Assembly (NCBI RefSeq): GCF_014192375.1
Contig: NZ_JACHXV010000003.1
Location: 62,001-126,000 of the forward strand
Length of the DNA: 64,000 nt
Source: Endobacter medicaginis
GTDB lineage: Bacteria; Pseudomonadota; Alphaproteobacteria; Acetobacterales; Acetobacteraceae
Direction of reading: 5' to 3'
The notes beneath the pieces are model-generated. The model was not told where the DNA came from and did not search any database. It was given only the letters and a program-made list of their open reading frames with translations. A program made the translations under genes and the position numbers. How positions within the stretch are numbered: the first letter of the stretch is position 1; every line of letters begins with the position of its first letter. Positions 51,610 through 59,352 of the stretch are shown piece by piece.

Positions 51610-52002
51610 ATGTCCATTCGCAAGATGATGACGGCCGGGCTGTGTACCGCGCTGGTCGCCGCCGGTTCCGGCACCGCGCTCGCCCAGCAGGCGACGCCGA
51701 CCCAGCCCGGCACCCCGTCGACGATGGCGCCCTCGACCATGGCACCCTCGACCATGGCACCGTCGACGACCACCCCCTCGACCATGGCGCCGACGAAGAT
51801 GGCGCCCGGCACCTCAGGCACGATGGCGCCGCCCGCCACCGGCGATTCGATGTCGAAGGGCACGATGACGCCCGACAGCATGGGCAGCATGTCGAAGCAT
51901 TCCGGCATGGGCATGAAACATCACGGCAAGATGAAGGGCAGCATGGCCAAGCCCGACACCACCATGTCGCCGTCCGGCACTGCGGCCTCGCCGCAGCAGT
52001 AA
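51610..52002 (+). CDS. Small exported methionine-rich protein
   Basis: A 130-residue protein. The signal peptide is about 26 residues (MSIRKMMTAGLCTALVAAGS, then GTALAQ). The mature part, about 104 residues, has 15 methionines, no aromatic residues and no cysteine. It begins with repeats of the type STMAP (four copies, plus STTTP and TKMAP). It then turns to Met-Ser/Lys-His-Gly segments (SKHSGMGMKHHGKMKGSM), which might bind a metal. It looks disordered. A SigF-type promoter precedes it, and MsrB/MsrA are divergent, so it is a likely sacrificial methionine pool reset by those enzymes. That function is inference. Confidence 0.85.
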   Translation: MSIRKMMTAGLCTALVAAGSGTALAQQATPTQPGTPSTMAPSTMAPSTMAPSTTTPSTMAPTKMAPGTSGTMAPPATGDSMSKGTMTPDSMGSMSKHSGMGMKHHGKMKGSMAKPDTTMSPSGTAASPQQ

Positions 52003-52016
52003 GCCGCGCCGGCAAC

Positions 52017-52053
52017 AAAAAGCCCCGGTCGCTCGCGCGGCCGGGGCTTTTTT
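52017..52053. terminator. Bidirectional Rho-independent terminator
   Basis: Arms AAAAAGCCCCGG (52017-52028) and CCGGGGCTTTTT (52041-52052) with a 12-base loop and further T. A-run on one side and T-run on the other let it work in both directions. It sits between the methionine-rich gene (plus) and the convergent hydrolase (minus). It is the clearest intrinsic terminator in the window. Confidence 0.92.
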
Positions 52054-52073
52054 CGTCGGATGAAGTCTGCCGG

Positions 52074-52745
52074 TCAGTCGGCGGCGAGTGCGAGGGCGGC
52101 GGATTTCGCCGCCATCTTCTTGGTGACGTGGTCTTCGAGCGCCTCGGACACCGAATCGGCGTGATTGGCGAAGATGTGGTCCGCACCGGCGAACACCCGG
52201 TAGTCGACGGTGACGTTCTTCTGGGTGTTGAGCTTCTCGACCAGCTTGCGGATGGCGGGCTCGGCGGCCAGCTCGTCATTGTCGCCGGCCACCATCAGCC
52301 CACCGCACGGGCAGGGAGCGAGGAAGCCGAAGTCAAAATACCCGGCCGGCGGGGCGACCGAGATCCAGCCCGAGATCTCCGGCCGGCGCATCAGCAGCTG
52401 CATGCCGACGAAGGCGCCGAACGAATAGCCGGCGATCCACAGCCCGGAGCTGTTCGGATTGACCATCTGCATCCAGTCCAGCGCGCCGGCCGCGTCCGCG
52501 ATCTCGCCGATGCCGCCGTCATACTTGCCCTGGCTGCGCCCCACCCCGCGGAAATTGAAGCGCATCACCGAGAAGCCGAGCTTCTCGAAGCTGCGATACA
52601 TCGCATAGGTGATGCGGTTGTTCATCGTCCCGCCATGCAGCGGGTGCGGATGCAGGACCAGGGCGAGGGGAGCGTTGCTCTGCTTGGAGTGGTGATAACG
52701 ACCTTCGAGCCGGCCATCGGGACCGGCGAACATCACCTCGGGCAT
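52074..52745 (-). CDS. Alpha/beta hydrolase, COG2945-like
   Basis: A 223-residue cytosolic alpha/beta hydrolase. Conserved segments are LVLHPHPLHGGTMNN (the HPHP-GGTM signature), MRFNFRGVGRSQG, the nucleophile elbow GYSFGA (S108), VAGDNDELA with the acid, and GADHIFANH with the His. The family is widespread in Alphaproteobacteria and is without a settled substrate. The C-terminal tail is Ala/Lys-rich. The stop is about 20 bases from the shared terminator. Confidence 0.87.
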   Translation of the reverse strand: MPEVMFAGPDGRLEGRYHHSKQSNAPLALVLHPHPLHGGTMNNRITYAMYRSFEKLGFSVMRFNFRGVGRSQGKYDGGIGEIADAAGALDWMQMVNPNSSGLWIAGYSFGAFVGMQLLMRRPEISGWISVAPPAGYFDFGFLAPCPCGGLMVAGDNDELAAEPAIRKLVEKLNTQKNVTVDYRVFAGADHIFANHADSVSEALEDHVTKKMAAKSAALALAAD

Positions 52746-52857
52746 GACTGGGAATTCTTTCGTTGTAGATTATTGCTGGGCCTGGATCACGACATGATCG
52801 GTGATCGGGCGGGGAGGGGCGATCCGGTAGCGGTGACCGGCGCGGTCGTGGCCGCCC

Positions 52858-53103
52858 TCAGGCGGTCGGCAGGCGGGTGACGAACAGCGCGCCGGCCTGC
52901 GGCACGAAAAGAGCCCTCGCCTGCGGCATGAAGAAGCCGGCAGCCCTGCCTCGAAGGCGATGCGCGCTGTAAATGAACATCGGTCGAACGATCTCCCGTC
53001 TCCCGCAGCAAACCGGGACTGTCGGGGCCGCTGATAGCCTGCGAGCCGGGACCGATCCACGCTGCGTCAGGGTTTTATAGGGATCGGCCTTCGGAATTTC
53101 CAT
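52858..53103 (-). CDS. Possible small hypothetical protein
   Basis: An 81-residue frame in the otherwise empty 452-base gap 52746-53197. In its favour is a good ribosome binding site (GGGAG, 7 bases before ATG 53103) with a TATAAT-like sequence overlapping it. The protein starts MEIPKADPYKTLTQRG and has two adjacent cysteines and Arg/Ala-rich segments with a short near-repeat (QARALFVPQAGALFV). No domain is recognised. It could equally be a decayed gene. Outside this frame I see nothing in 52746-52857 or 53104-53197. Confidence 0.35.
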   Translation of the reverse strand: MEIPKADPYKTLTQRGSVPARRLSAAPTVPVCCGRREIVRPMFIYSAHRLRGRAAGFFMPQARALFVPQAGALFVTRLPTA

Positions 53104-53197
53104 TATATTCTCCCTCATCCGGCTCGGAACCGGGCCCTCGCGCCCCATATGCCGGTCATCGGAGCGGTGTCGAGGATGTCCGGGGGGCGAGAGGCGG

Positions 53198-54343
53198 GTG
53201 GTTGAGCGCGAGATCTATCTGGACGCCAATGCCACCGAGCCGCTGCGGCCGCAGGCGCGCGCCGCCCTGCTCGACACTCTCGATCTCGGGGTGGCGAATC
53301 CGGCCTCGGTACATGCAGCGGGACGGCGCGCGCGGGCCATGCTGGAGGCGGCGCGGGCGCGGGTCGCGGCCCGCTTCGGACTCGCGCTGGGCCGCGGCGG
53401 CGGGCAGGTGGTGTTCACCTCCGGCGGCACCGAGGCCGATACGCTCGCCCTGTCGGCGCGTCGCACGGGGATGGCGCCGCCGGCCCGCATCATCCTCGGC
53501 GCCACGGAGCATCCGGCGCTGCGGGCGGCCGCACCCAGGGCGGAGCTGTGCCCGGTCGGCAGGGACGGCCGCGCCGACCCGGAGGTGCTGGAGCGGATGC
53601 TGTCGGCAGGGCCGCCCGGCACCGCGCTGGTCGCGCTGATGGTGGCCAACAACGAGACCGGGGTGCTGCACCCGCTCGACGCGCTGTCGGCGGTGGCGCG
53701 TGCGCATGGCGCGCTGCTGCATCTTGATGCGGTGCAGGCGGCGGGCCGGCTGCCGCTCGATCACGTCTTCGGGCGATGGGGGGCCGCGAGCCTCGCCCTG
53801 TCGTCGCACAAGCTCGGCGCGCCGGCGGGGGCGGGTGCGCTGCTGCTCGGTCCGGGTGTCGACATCGTCCCGATGCAGCCCGGCGGCGGCCAGGAAGGCG
53901 GCCTGCGCGGCGGCACCCAGCCGCTGGCGTCGATCCTGGCGATGGATGCGGCCCTGGCGGCCTGCGATCCGGACCGCGCCGCCGCTCTCGGCGTGCTGCG
54001 CGACCGCATCGAGCAGGCGGCGCGTGCGGCGGGGGCGGTGATCTGCGGCGCCGGTGCGCCCCGCCTGTCCAACACCACCTGCATCGCCCTGCCGGGCCGG
54101 CCGGCGCAGACCCAGCTCATCGCTCTCGACATGGCCGGTTTCCGCGTCTCCGCCGGTGCCGCGTGCAGCTCCGGCAAGCTCGGCCCGAGTCCGGTGCTCG
54201 CCGCGATGGGGCTCGGCGCGCTCGCCTCCGAGGCGATCCGGGTCTCGCTGCCGTGGACTGTCACCGAAGCCGAGGTGGCGGCGTTCATTGACGCCTGGCA
54301 GGCGATGGCCGCGCGCCGGCCCGCACCGGTGCGGGCGGCCTGA
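53198..54343 (+). CDS. Cysteine desulfurase-like PLP enzyme (first of tandem pair)
   Basis: A 381-residue class V aminotransferase-fold enzyme of the NifS/IscS group. Motifs are IYLDANATEPLRP, FTSGGTEADTLAL, ANNETGVLHPL, HLDAVQAAGRLPL, the PLP lysine in LSSHKLGAPAGAGAL, and the sulfur-accepting cysteine in SAGAACSSGKLGPS. The sequence NATEP replaces the usual NATTP. The start is GTG 53198; no ATG is near. It is followed 3 bases later by a second desulfurase that is clearly different in sequence. It may provide sulfur for Fe-S clusters or for tRNA thiolation by MnmA downstream. Confidence 0.9.
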   Translation: MVEREIYLDANATEPLRPQARAALLDTLDLGVANPASVHAAGRRARAMLEAARARVAARFGLALGRGGGQVVFTSGGTEADTLALSARRTGMAPPARIILGATEHPALRAAAPRAELCPVGRDGRADPEVLERMLSAGPPGTALVALMVANNETGVLHPLDALSAVARAHGALLHLDAVQAAGRLPLDHVFGRWGAASLALSSHKLGAPAGAGALLLGPGVDIVPMQPGGGQEGGLRGGTQPLASILAMDAALAACDPDRAAALGVLRDRIEQAARAAGAVICGAGAPRLSNTTCIALPGRPAQTQLIALDMAGFRVSAGAACSSGKLGPSPVLAAMGLGALASEAIRVSLPWTVTEAEVAAFIDAWQAMAARRPAPVRAA

Positions 54344-54346
54344 ACG

Positions 54347-55552
54347 ATGCGCATCGGCGAGCTCATCTATCTCGACCACCAGGCGACCACGCCGTGCGAT
54401 CCGCGGGTGGCCGAGGCGATGGCGCCGCTCTGGGGCGCGGACTTCGCCAATCCGCACAGCGCCGACCACGCGCCGGGCCGCGCCGCCGCCGCGCGGGTGG
54501 AGCAGGCGCGTGCCGAGATCGCGGCCCTGGTCGGCGCGCAGCCGCGCGAGATCGTGTTCACCTCCGGCGCCACCGAGGCCAACAACCTGGCCATCAAGGG
54601 GGTGGCGCGCCACGCCCTGCGCACCGGCGATCCGCGTCGGCGCATCATCACCTTCGCCACCGAGCATGCCTGCGTGCGCGAGAGCGTGCGCGATCTCGCG
54701 GCCGAGGGGTTCGAGCCGGTGATCCTCGGCGTCGGCGCCGACGGGCTGCCCGATCCCGAGGCGCTGCACTCTGCACTGGCGGTGCCGACGCTGCTGGTCA
54801 GCGTGATGGCGGTCAACAACGAGACCGGTGTGGTCGCCGACATCCCCGCTTTGGCCGCGCTGGCGGCACGGGCGGGGGCGGTGCTGCACTGCGACGCCGC
54901 ACAGGCCGCCGGCCGGGTGGCGATCGACCTGAACGGCGCCTTCTCCGAGGTCGGGCTGCTGTCGCTGTCGGCGCACAAGATCCACGGCCCCAAGGGCATC
55001 GGCGCGCTGTTCGTGCGCCACCGGCCACGCGTGCGGCTCGCGCCGCTGCTGTCGGGCGGCGGCCAGGAGCGCCTGCTGCGCTCAGGCACGCTGCCGACGC
55101 CGCTGGTGGTGGGGTTCGGCGTGGCGGCAGCACTGGCACGCGCGGAAGGGGCGGCGGACGATGCGCGTGCCGGCGCGCTGTGCGCACGGCTGCTCGAAAG
55201 GCTGTCGGCACGGGTCGGGCCGGTGATCGTCAACGGCAGCCGCCACGCGCGGATCGGCGCCAATCTCAACATCAGGCTGCCCGGCCTGCCGGCGCGCGCG
55301 CTGCTGGCCGCGGCACCGGGGCTGTGCGCCTCGCGCGGTTCCGCCTGCGGCAGCGGCGAGGCGGGCGACGAGGCGGGCTCGCCGGTCCTCGCCGCGATGG
55401 GGCTCGACCGGCGCGCGCGCGCCGAGAGCCTGCGCCTGTCGCCGGGCCGGTTCACCACCGTCGAGGACATCGATGCCGCCGCGTCGTTGCTGGAAGCGGC
55501 CTGTACCCATAACGATCACGTCGCCGTGAGCACAGACCGGCCGCCTCGTTAA
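54347..55552 (+). CDS. iscS: Cysteine desulfurase (second of tandem pair)
   Basis: A 401-residue IscS-like enzyme that mobilises sulfur from cysteine. Motifs are IYLDHQATTPCDPRV, FTSGATEANNLAIKG, AVNNETGVVADI, HCDAAQAAGRVAIDL, the PLP lysine in SAHKIHGPKGIGAL, and the loop cysteine in RGSACGSGEAGDEAGSPVL. The loop is shorter and differs from canonical IscS (SACTSA). GGGQERLLRSGTLPTPLVVG fits the group I family. It lies in a row with the first desulfurase, a lipase-like gene, a ferredoxin and mnmA, a partly coherent Fe-S and tRNA-thiolation group. Confidence 0.92.
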   Translation: MRIGELIYLDHQATTPCDPRVAEAMAPLWGADFANPHSADHAPGRAAAARVEQARAEIAALVGAQPREIVFTSGATEANNLAIKGVARHALRTGDPRRRIITFATEHACVRESVRDLAAEGFEPVILGVGADGLPDPEALHSALAVPTLLVSVMAVNNETGVVADIPALAALAARAGAVLHCDAAQAAGRVAIDLNGAFSEVGLLSLSAHKIHGPKGIGALFVRHRPRVRLAPLLSGGGQERLLRSGTLPTPLVVGFGVAAALARAEGAADDARAGALCARLLERLSARVGPVIVNGSRHARIGANLNIRLPGLPARALLAAAPGLCASRGSACGSGEAGDEAGSPVLAAMGLDRRARAESLRLSPGRFTTVEDIDAAASLLEAACTHNDHVAVSTDRPPR

Positions 55553-55614
55553 CATTTCGTTCAGTTCGGGCGGCCTTTGCTCATCGCCGGTAACGTCCGG
55601 TGGGAGCGTGCGAG

Positions 55615-56850
55615 ATGGTGGGATTCATGTCGGTCGGATCGGTGGCGATCACCGATCTGACCAAGGCGATGGTGACGGCGGCCGCGGAGCCCGCACCGGG
55701 TGTGGCGACCTTCGAGGCGGCGATCGCCTCGGTCAACGATCCGATCCACCCCCAGGCGGGCCTGCGCCTGCTGACGGATGCGTCGGGTCACGCACTCACC
55801 ATCGCCACCGCCTCCGGGGTGACAGCCGCGGCCTTCATCGACGGCCACGACAACCTCATCGTCACCTACCAGGGCACCACTTCCGACGCGCAGATGGCGC
55901 TCGACGAGCAGATCGCCGCCGGCAACGGCAATGCCGCGGGACTGGCCGATGCGGTCAGCTTCTACAGACGCGCGGTGTCCGCGGCGCATGCGGCCGGGTT
56001 GTCCACCTTTCACGCCGCCTATGTCACCGGCCACTCGCTCGGCGGCTCTCTCGCCTCCTATGTCGCGGCCCAGACCGGGGCGGGCGGCATGGCCTTCGCC
56101 TCCACCGGGGTGATCGGCTACCATGCCGGCAGCACGCCGGCGGCCAATTTCACCACCTGGCTCGAGCGTGGTGACCCCTGGGCGCAGTTCGGCACCGACA
56201 CCGCCGAGGCATCGGTGGTGGCGCGCAACGGTGTCGCGATGGACCATTACGGCACGGTGATCGAACTCGGCAGCACGGCCGACCAGTCGGGCATCAATGC
56301 CATCGTCTCTGCCGCCGGCTCGCTCTCGCCGGCGCAGATCCTCGGTGCGCTGGCGGGCGGCGGCACCGCCGCGCAGCAGGCCCAGGCCCAGGCGCTGATG
56401 AGCCGGTTCGACGACGCGCTCGGCCGGTACCACCCCCTCGGCGGCTATGAGGGAGCGATCGCGGCCCTGCCCGCCGCGACCGGCGCGTTCGCCGCCACCA
56501 GCCTGTCCGCGATCGCCACCTCCGCATTGTCCGCCCTGCCCAGGCTGGTAAACGAGCTGCCGGGGCTGCTGCATGCCGGCAGCGTCGCCTCGGCGGAAAC
56601 CATGTTCGCCAGGGACTTCCCCGATCTCGCCGGCGAACTCGTGCGCCTCACCCATGCCGCCAGCCTCGGCGCGGCGGTCGATCTGATGGGCGCGCTGGTC
56701 TCCGCTCCGCTGCCCTATGCCGGCGCCGGAGCCAAGGTCGCCTATGTGGTGGAACAGATGGTGCAGGCCGGCCTGTCGGTCCACAGCGTGCCCACGGCGA
56801 CCGCCAGCCTCGCCACCCAGCATATGATGGCCGCGCTGGTGCATGGCTGA
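55615..56850 (+). CDS. Lipase-like (class 3 fold) protein
   Basis: A 411-residue protein with an alpha/beta-hydrolase core. NLIVTYQGTTSDAQMALDEQI and the nucleophile elbow AYVTGHSLGGSLASYVAA match class 3 lipases and Mbeg1-like proteins. The region after about 190 has EASVVARNGVAMDHYGTVIEL, then a long Ala-rich helical part. No signal peptide is seen. ATG 55615 has GGGAG 8 bases upstream; a GTG at 55600 is possible. Large Ala/Gly content and position suggest a secreted or surface protein exported by another route, but this is uncertain. It interrupts the desulfurase-ferredoxin-mnmA row. Confidence 0.75.
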   Translation: MVGFMSVGSVAITDLTKAMVTAAAEPAPGVATFEAAIASVNDPIHPQAGLRLLTDASGHALTIATASGVTAAAFIDGHDNLIVTYQGTTSDAQMALDEQIAAGNGNAAGLADAVSFYRRAVSAAHAAGLSTFHAAYVTGHSLGGSLASYVAAQTGAGGMAFASTGVIGYHAGSTPAANFTTWLERGDPWAQFGTDTAEASVVARNGVAMDHYGTVIELGSTADQSGINAIVSAAGSLSPAQILGALAGGGTAAQQAQAQALMSRFDDALGRYHPLGGYEGAIAALPAATGAFAATSLSAIATSALSALPRLVNELPGLLHAGSVASAETMFARDFPDLAGELVRLTHAASLGAAVDLMGALVSAPLPYAGAGAKVAYVVEQMVQAGLSVHSVPTATASLATQHMMAALVHG

Positions 56851-56993
56851 AGATGGCGGGAAAACTTGCGCCCGCCGACGGGAGGCATTACCTGACGCGC
56901 CATCCAGCGAGACGCAAACCGATCCGTTGACCGGCATCTGGCGTGCCTGTCTCGTCACCGCCACCCCCAGCAGGACGGACAGCGATTTCCATT

Positions 56994-57308
56994 ATGCCGA
57001 AGATGACCTTCATCGAGCGTGACGGCACCCCCCGCGAGGTCGACGCGCCTCTCGGCCTGTCGGTCCTGGAGATCGCGCATCGCAACGACATCGATCTCGA
57101 GGGCGCCTGCGAGGGCTCGCTCGCCTGCGCCACCTGCCATGTGGTGGTCGATCCCGCCTGGGCGCCGAAGCTCGCCGAGCCGACCGAGGACGAGGAAGAC
57201 ATGCTCGACCTCGCCTTCGGTCTGGAGAAGACCTCGCGCCTGGGTTGCCAGATCGTCATCACCGAGGCGCTCGATGGCCTGACCGTGCGCCTGCCGAAGG
57301 GCGGCTGA
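56994..57308 (+). CDS. fdx: 2Fe-2S ferredoxin, adrenodoxin type
   Basis: A 104-residue vertebrate-type ferredoxin of the Isc class. The cluster cysteines are C39, C45 and C48 ([14 protein letters not shown]) and C85 (RLGCQI). [25 protein letters not shown] and the Pro/Lys C-terminus are typical of bacterial Fdx, which gives electrons to Fe-S cluster assembly. The ATG 56994 gives the normal length. It follows two cysteine desulfurases and is 5 bases before mnmA. Confidence 0.94.
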   Translation: MPKMTFIERDGTPREVDAPLGLSVLEIAHRNDIDLEGACEGSLACATCHVVVDPAWAPKLAEPTEDEEDMLDLAFGLEKTSRLGCQIVITEALDGLTVRLPKGG

Positions 57309-57313
57309 GCACC

Positions 57314-58417
57314 ATGCGTGTCCTGGTCGCGATGTCGGGCGGGGTCGATTCGTCGGTCGTCGCCGGGCTGATGGCGCGGGCCGGGCACGAGGTCATCGGT
57401 GCCACGCTCCAGCTCTACGACCAGGGCCGCAGCCTTGCCCGTGGCCGCACCTGCTGTGCCGGCAGCGACATCGACGATGCCCGCCGCGCCGCCGCCACGC
57501 TCGGCATCGCGCATTACGTCATCGACGCCGAGGCGCGCTTCGCCGAGACGGTGATCGGCCGCTTCGCCGATGCCTATGCGCAGGGCGAGACCCCGGTCCC
57601 CTGCATCGCCTGCAACCAGGGGGTCAAGTTCACCGACCTGCTCGGCATGGCGCGCGAGCTCGGCTGCGATGCGATGGCCACCGGACATTACGTCCGCCGC
57701 GTCGACGGTCCTGGCGGCGCCGAGCTGCACCGCCCGCGCGATGCGGCGCGCGACCAGAGCTGGTTCCTCGCCGCCACCACCCGCGACCAGCTCGACTATC
57801 TGCGGTTTCCGCTCGGCGATTACCCCGACAAGGCGACGGTGCGCGCCGAGGCGGCCGGCCTCGGGCTCGACATTGCCGACAAGCCCGACAGCCAGGACAT
57901 CTGCTTCGTCCCCGATGGGGACTATGCCGCCCTGGTCGGCCGCCATCGCCCCGAGGCGCTCGAGGGTGGCGAGATCGTCGATCGCGAGGGCCGCGTGCTC
58001 GGCCATCACGAGGGCATCGCCCGCTACACGATCGGCCAGGGCCGCCGGCTGGGGCCTGCGGCGATGGTGGCCGGCGAGCGTCAGGCGGTGATCGAGGTCG
58101 ATGCGCCCCGCCGGCGCATCGTGGTCGGCCCGCGCGGACATGCCGGGCGCGACCGGCTCGCCCTGCGCGCGATGAACTGGCTGATCCCCGTACCGCCCGC
58201 GACCGGTCTGGAGGCGGAGGTGCAGTTGCGCGCCAACGAGACGCCACGCCCGGCGCGGATCGTGCCCGGCGATGGCGGCGCGGCGGAGGTCGAGCTCGCC
58301 GAGCCCGCCCTCGCCGCACCCGGCCAGGCCTGCGTGATCTATGCGGGCGGCAGGGTTCTGGGTGGCGGGTTCATCGCCGCCGCCCCGCCGGCCGGGCTGA
58401 CCCGCTCGACCACATAG
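57314..58417 (+). CDS. mnmA: tRNA-specific 2-thiouridylase MnmA
   Basis: A 367-residue enzyme that puts sulfur on U34 of Lys, Glu and Gln tRNAs. The PP-loop is AMSGGVDSSV (6-15). The catalytic cysteines are C100 (PCIACNQGVKF) and C197 (DSQDICFVPDGDY). DQSWFLAATTRDQLDYLRFPLG and GIARYTIGQGRRLG are family landmarks. The conserved protein ends near VLGGGFI; the last 14 or so residues are an extension inside a 79-base overlap with the convergent GT2 gene. The desulfurases upstream are plausible sulfur donors. Confidence 0.95.
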   Translation: MRVLVAMSGGVDSSVVAGLMARAGHEVIGATLQLYDQGRSLARGRTCCAGSDIDDARRAAATLGIAHYVIDAEARFAETVIGRFADAYAQGETPVPCIACNQGVKFTDLLGMARELGCDAMATGHYVRRVDGPGGAELHRPRDAARDQSWFLAATTRDQLDYLRFPLGDYPDKATVRAEAAGLGLDIADKPDSQDICFVPDGDYAALVGRHRPEALEGGEIVDREGRVLGHHEGIARYTIGQGRRLGPAAMVAGERQAVIEVDAPRRRIVVGPRGHAGRDRLALRAMNWLIPVPPATGLEAEVQLRANETPRPARIVPGDGGAAEVELAEPALAAPGQACVIYAGGRVLGGGFIAAAPPAGLTRSTT

Positions 58418-59352
58418 AGCGGCCGGCGCTTGGCCTCGTTGAAGATGCGGCCGAGATACTCGCCGATCACGCCCAGCGTGATGAGCTGCACCCCGCCGAG
58501 GAACAGCACCACGGCCATGATCGACGGATAGCCCGGCACCGGGTTGCCGTAGAGCAGGGTGCGCGCGATGAGCTGGCCGCCGAACAGCATCGCGAACAGC
58601 GCCACCGCGAGGCCGAGATAGGTGGCGAGCTTGAGCGGTGCCACGGAGAATCCGGTCACCCCCTCGAGAGCGAAGTTCCACAGCTTCCAGTAGTTGAAGC
58701 TGCTGGTGCCGCCGGCGCGCGGCGCGCGGTCATACAGCACCTCGCGGGTGGAAAAACCGACCCAGGCGAACAGCCCCTTCATGAACCGGTGATGCTCGCG
58801 CAGCGGCAGCAGCGCATCGAGCGCGCGCCGGCTGATGATACGGAAATCGCCGCTGTCGACGGGGATCTGCACCTTGTCAGTGAGTCGCGCCATCACCCGG
58901 TAGAAGGCCGCGGCGGTGGCGCGCTTGGCGAAGGATTCGCCCTGCCGCACCCGTCGGCGCGCATAGGCCATGTCCACACCGTCGCGCCAGGCCGCGACCA
59001 GCTCGGCGATCAGCTCCGGCGGGTCCTGGAGATCGGCATCGATGACGATCGCCGCCCCGCTGGCGCGCACCTGGTCGAGCCCGGCGGTGAGCGCGATCTC
59101 CTTGCCGAAATTGCGGCTGAGATTGACGTAGCCGACATGGGAATCGGCCGCTGCCAGCGCCTCGATCACGCCGAGTGTTGCGTCACGCGAGCCGTCATTG
59201 ACGTAGATCACCTCCCAGGGCGCGCCGATCCGCGCCATCACCGCCGCGAGCCGGGCATGGAAGGCGTCCAGCACCGCGCTTTCATTGAAACACGGCACCA
59301 CCACGCTGAGTTCGGGCCGCGCATCGGCAGCGATCGAGTCGGAGGCGGGCAA
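58339..59352 (-). CDS. GT2 glycosyltransferase, polyprenyl-phosphate type (GtrB/DPM1-like)
   Basis: A 337-residue enzyme likely to attach a sugar to undecaprenyl phosphate at the inner membrane. The GT2 domain (about 14-235) has ELSVVVPCFNESAVLD, VIYVNDGSRDATL, the DxD-like IVIDADLQDPPELI and SGDFRIISRRALDALL. Two transmembrane helices follow (about 245-310). RIFNEAKRRPLYVVE closes the family part; about 20 extra residues lie in the overlap with mnmA. The start is TTG 59352 as no ATG or GTG is in place, and it overlaps the preceding membrane-protein gene by 71 bases. Confidence 0.88.
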   Translation of the reverse strand: MPASDSIAADARPELSVVVPCFNESAVLDAFHARLAAVMARIGAPWEVIYVNDGSRDATLGVIEALAAADSHVGYVNLSRNFGKEIALTAGLDQVRASGAAIVIDADLQDPPELIAELVAAWRDGVDMAYARRRVRQGESFAKRATAAAFYRVMARLTDKVQIPVDSGDFRIISRRALDALLPLREHHRFMKGLFAWVGFSTREVLYDRAPRAGGTSSFNYWKLWNFALEGVTGFSVAPLKLATYLGLAVALFAMLFGGQLIARTLLYGNPVPGYPSIMAVVLFLGGVQLITLGVIGEYLGRIFNEAKRRPLYVVERVSPAGGAAAMNPPPRTLPPA

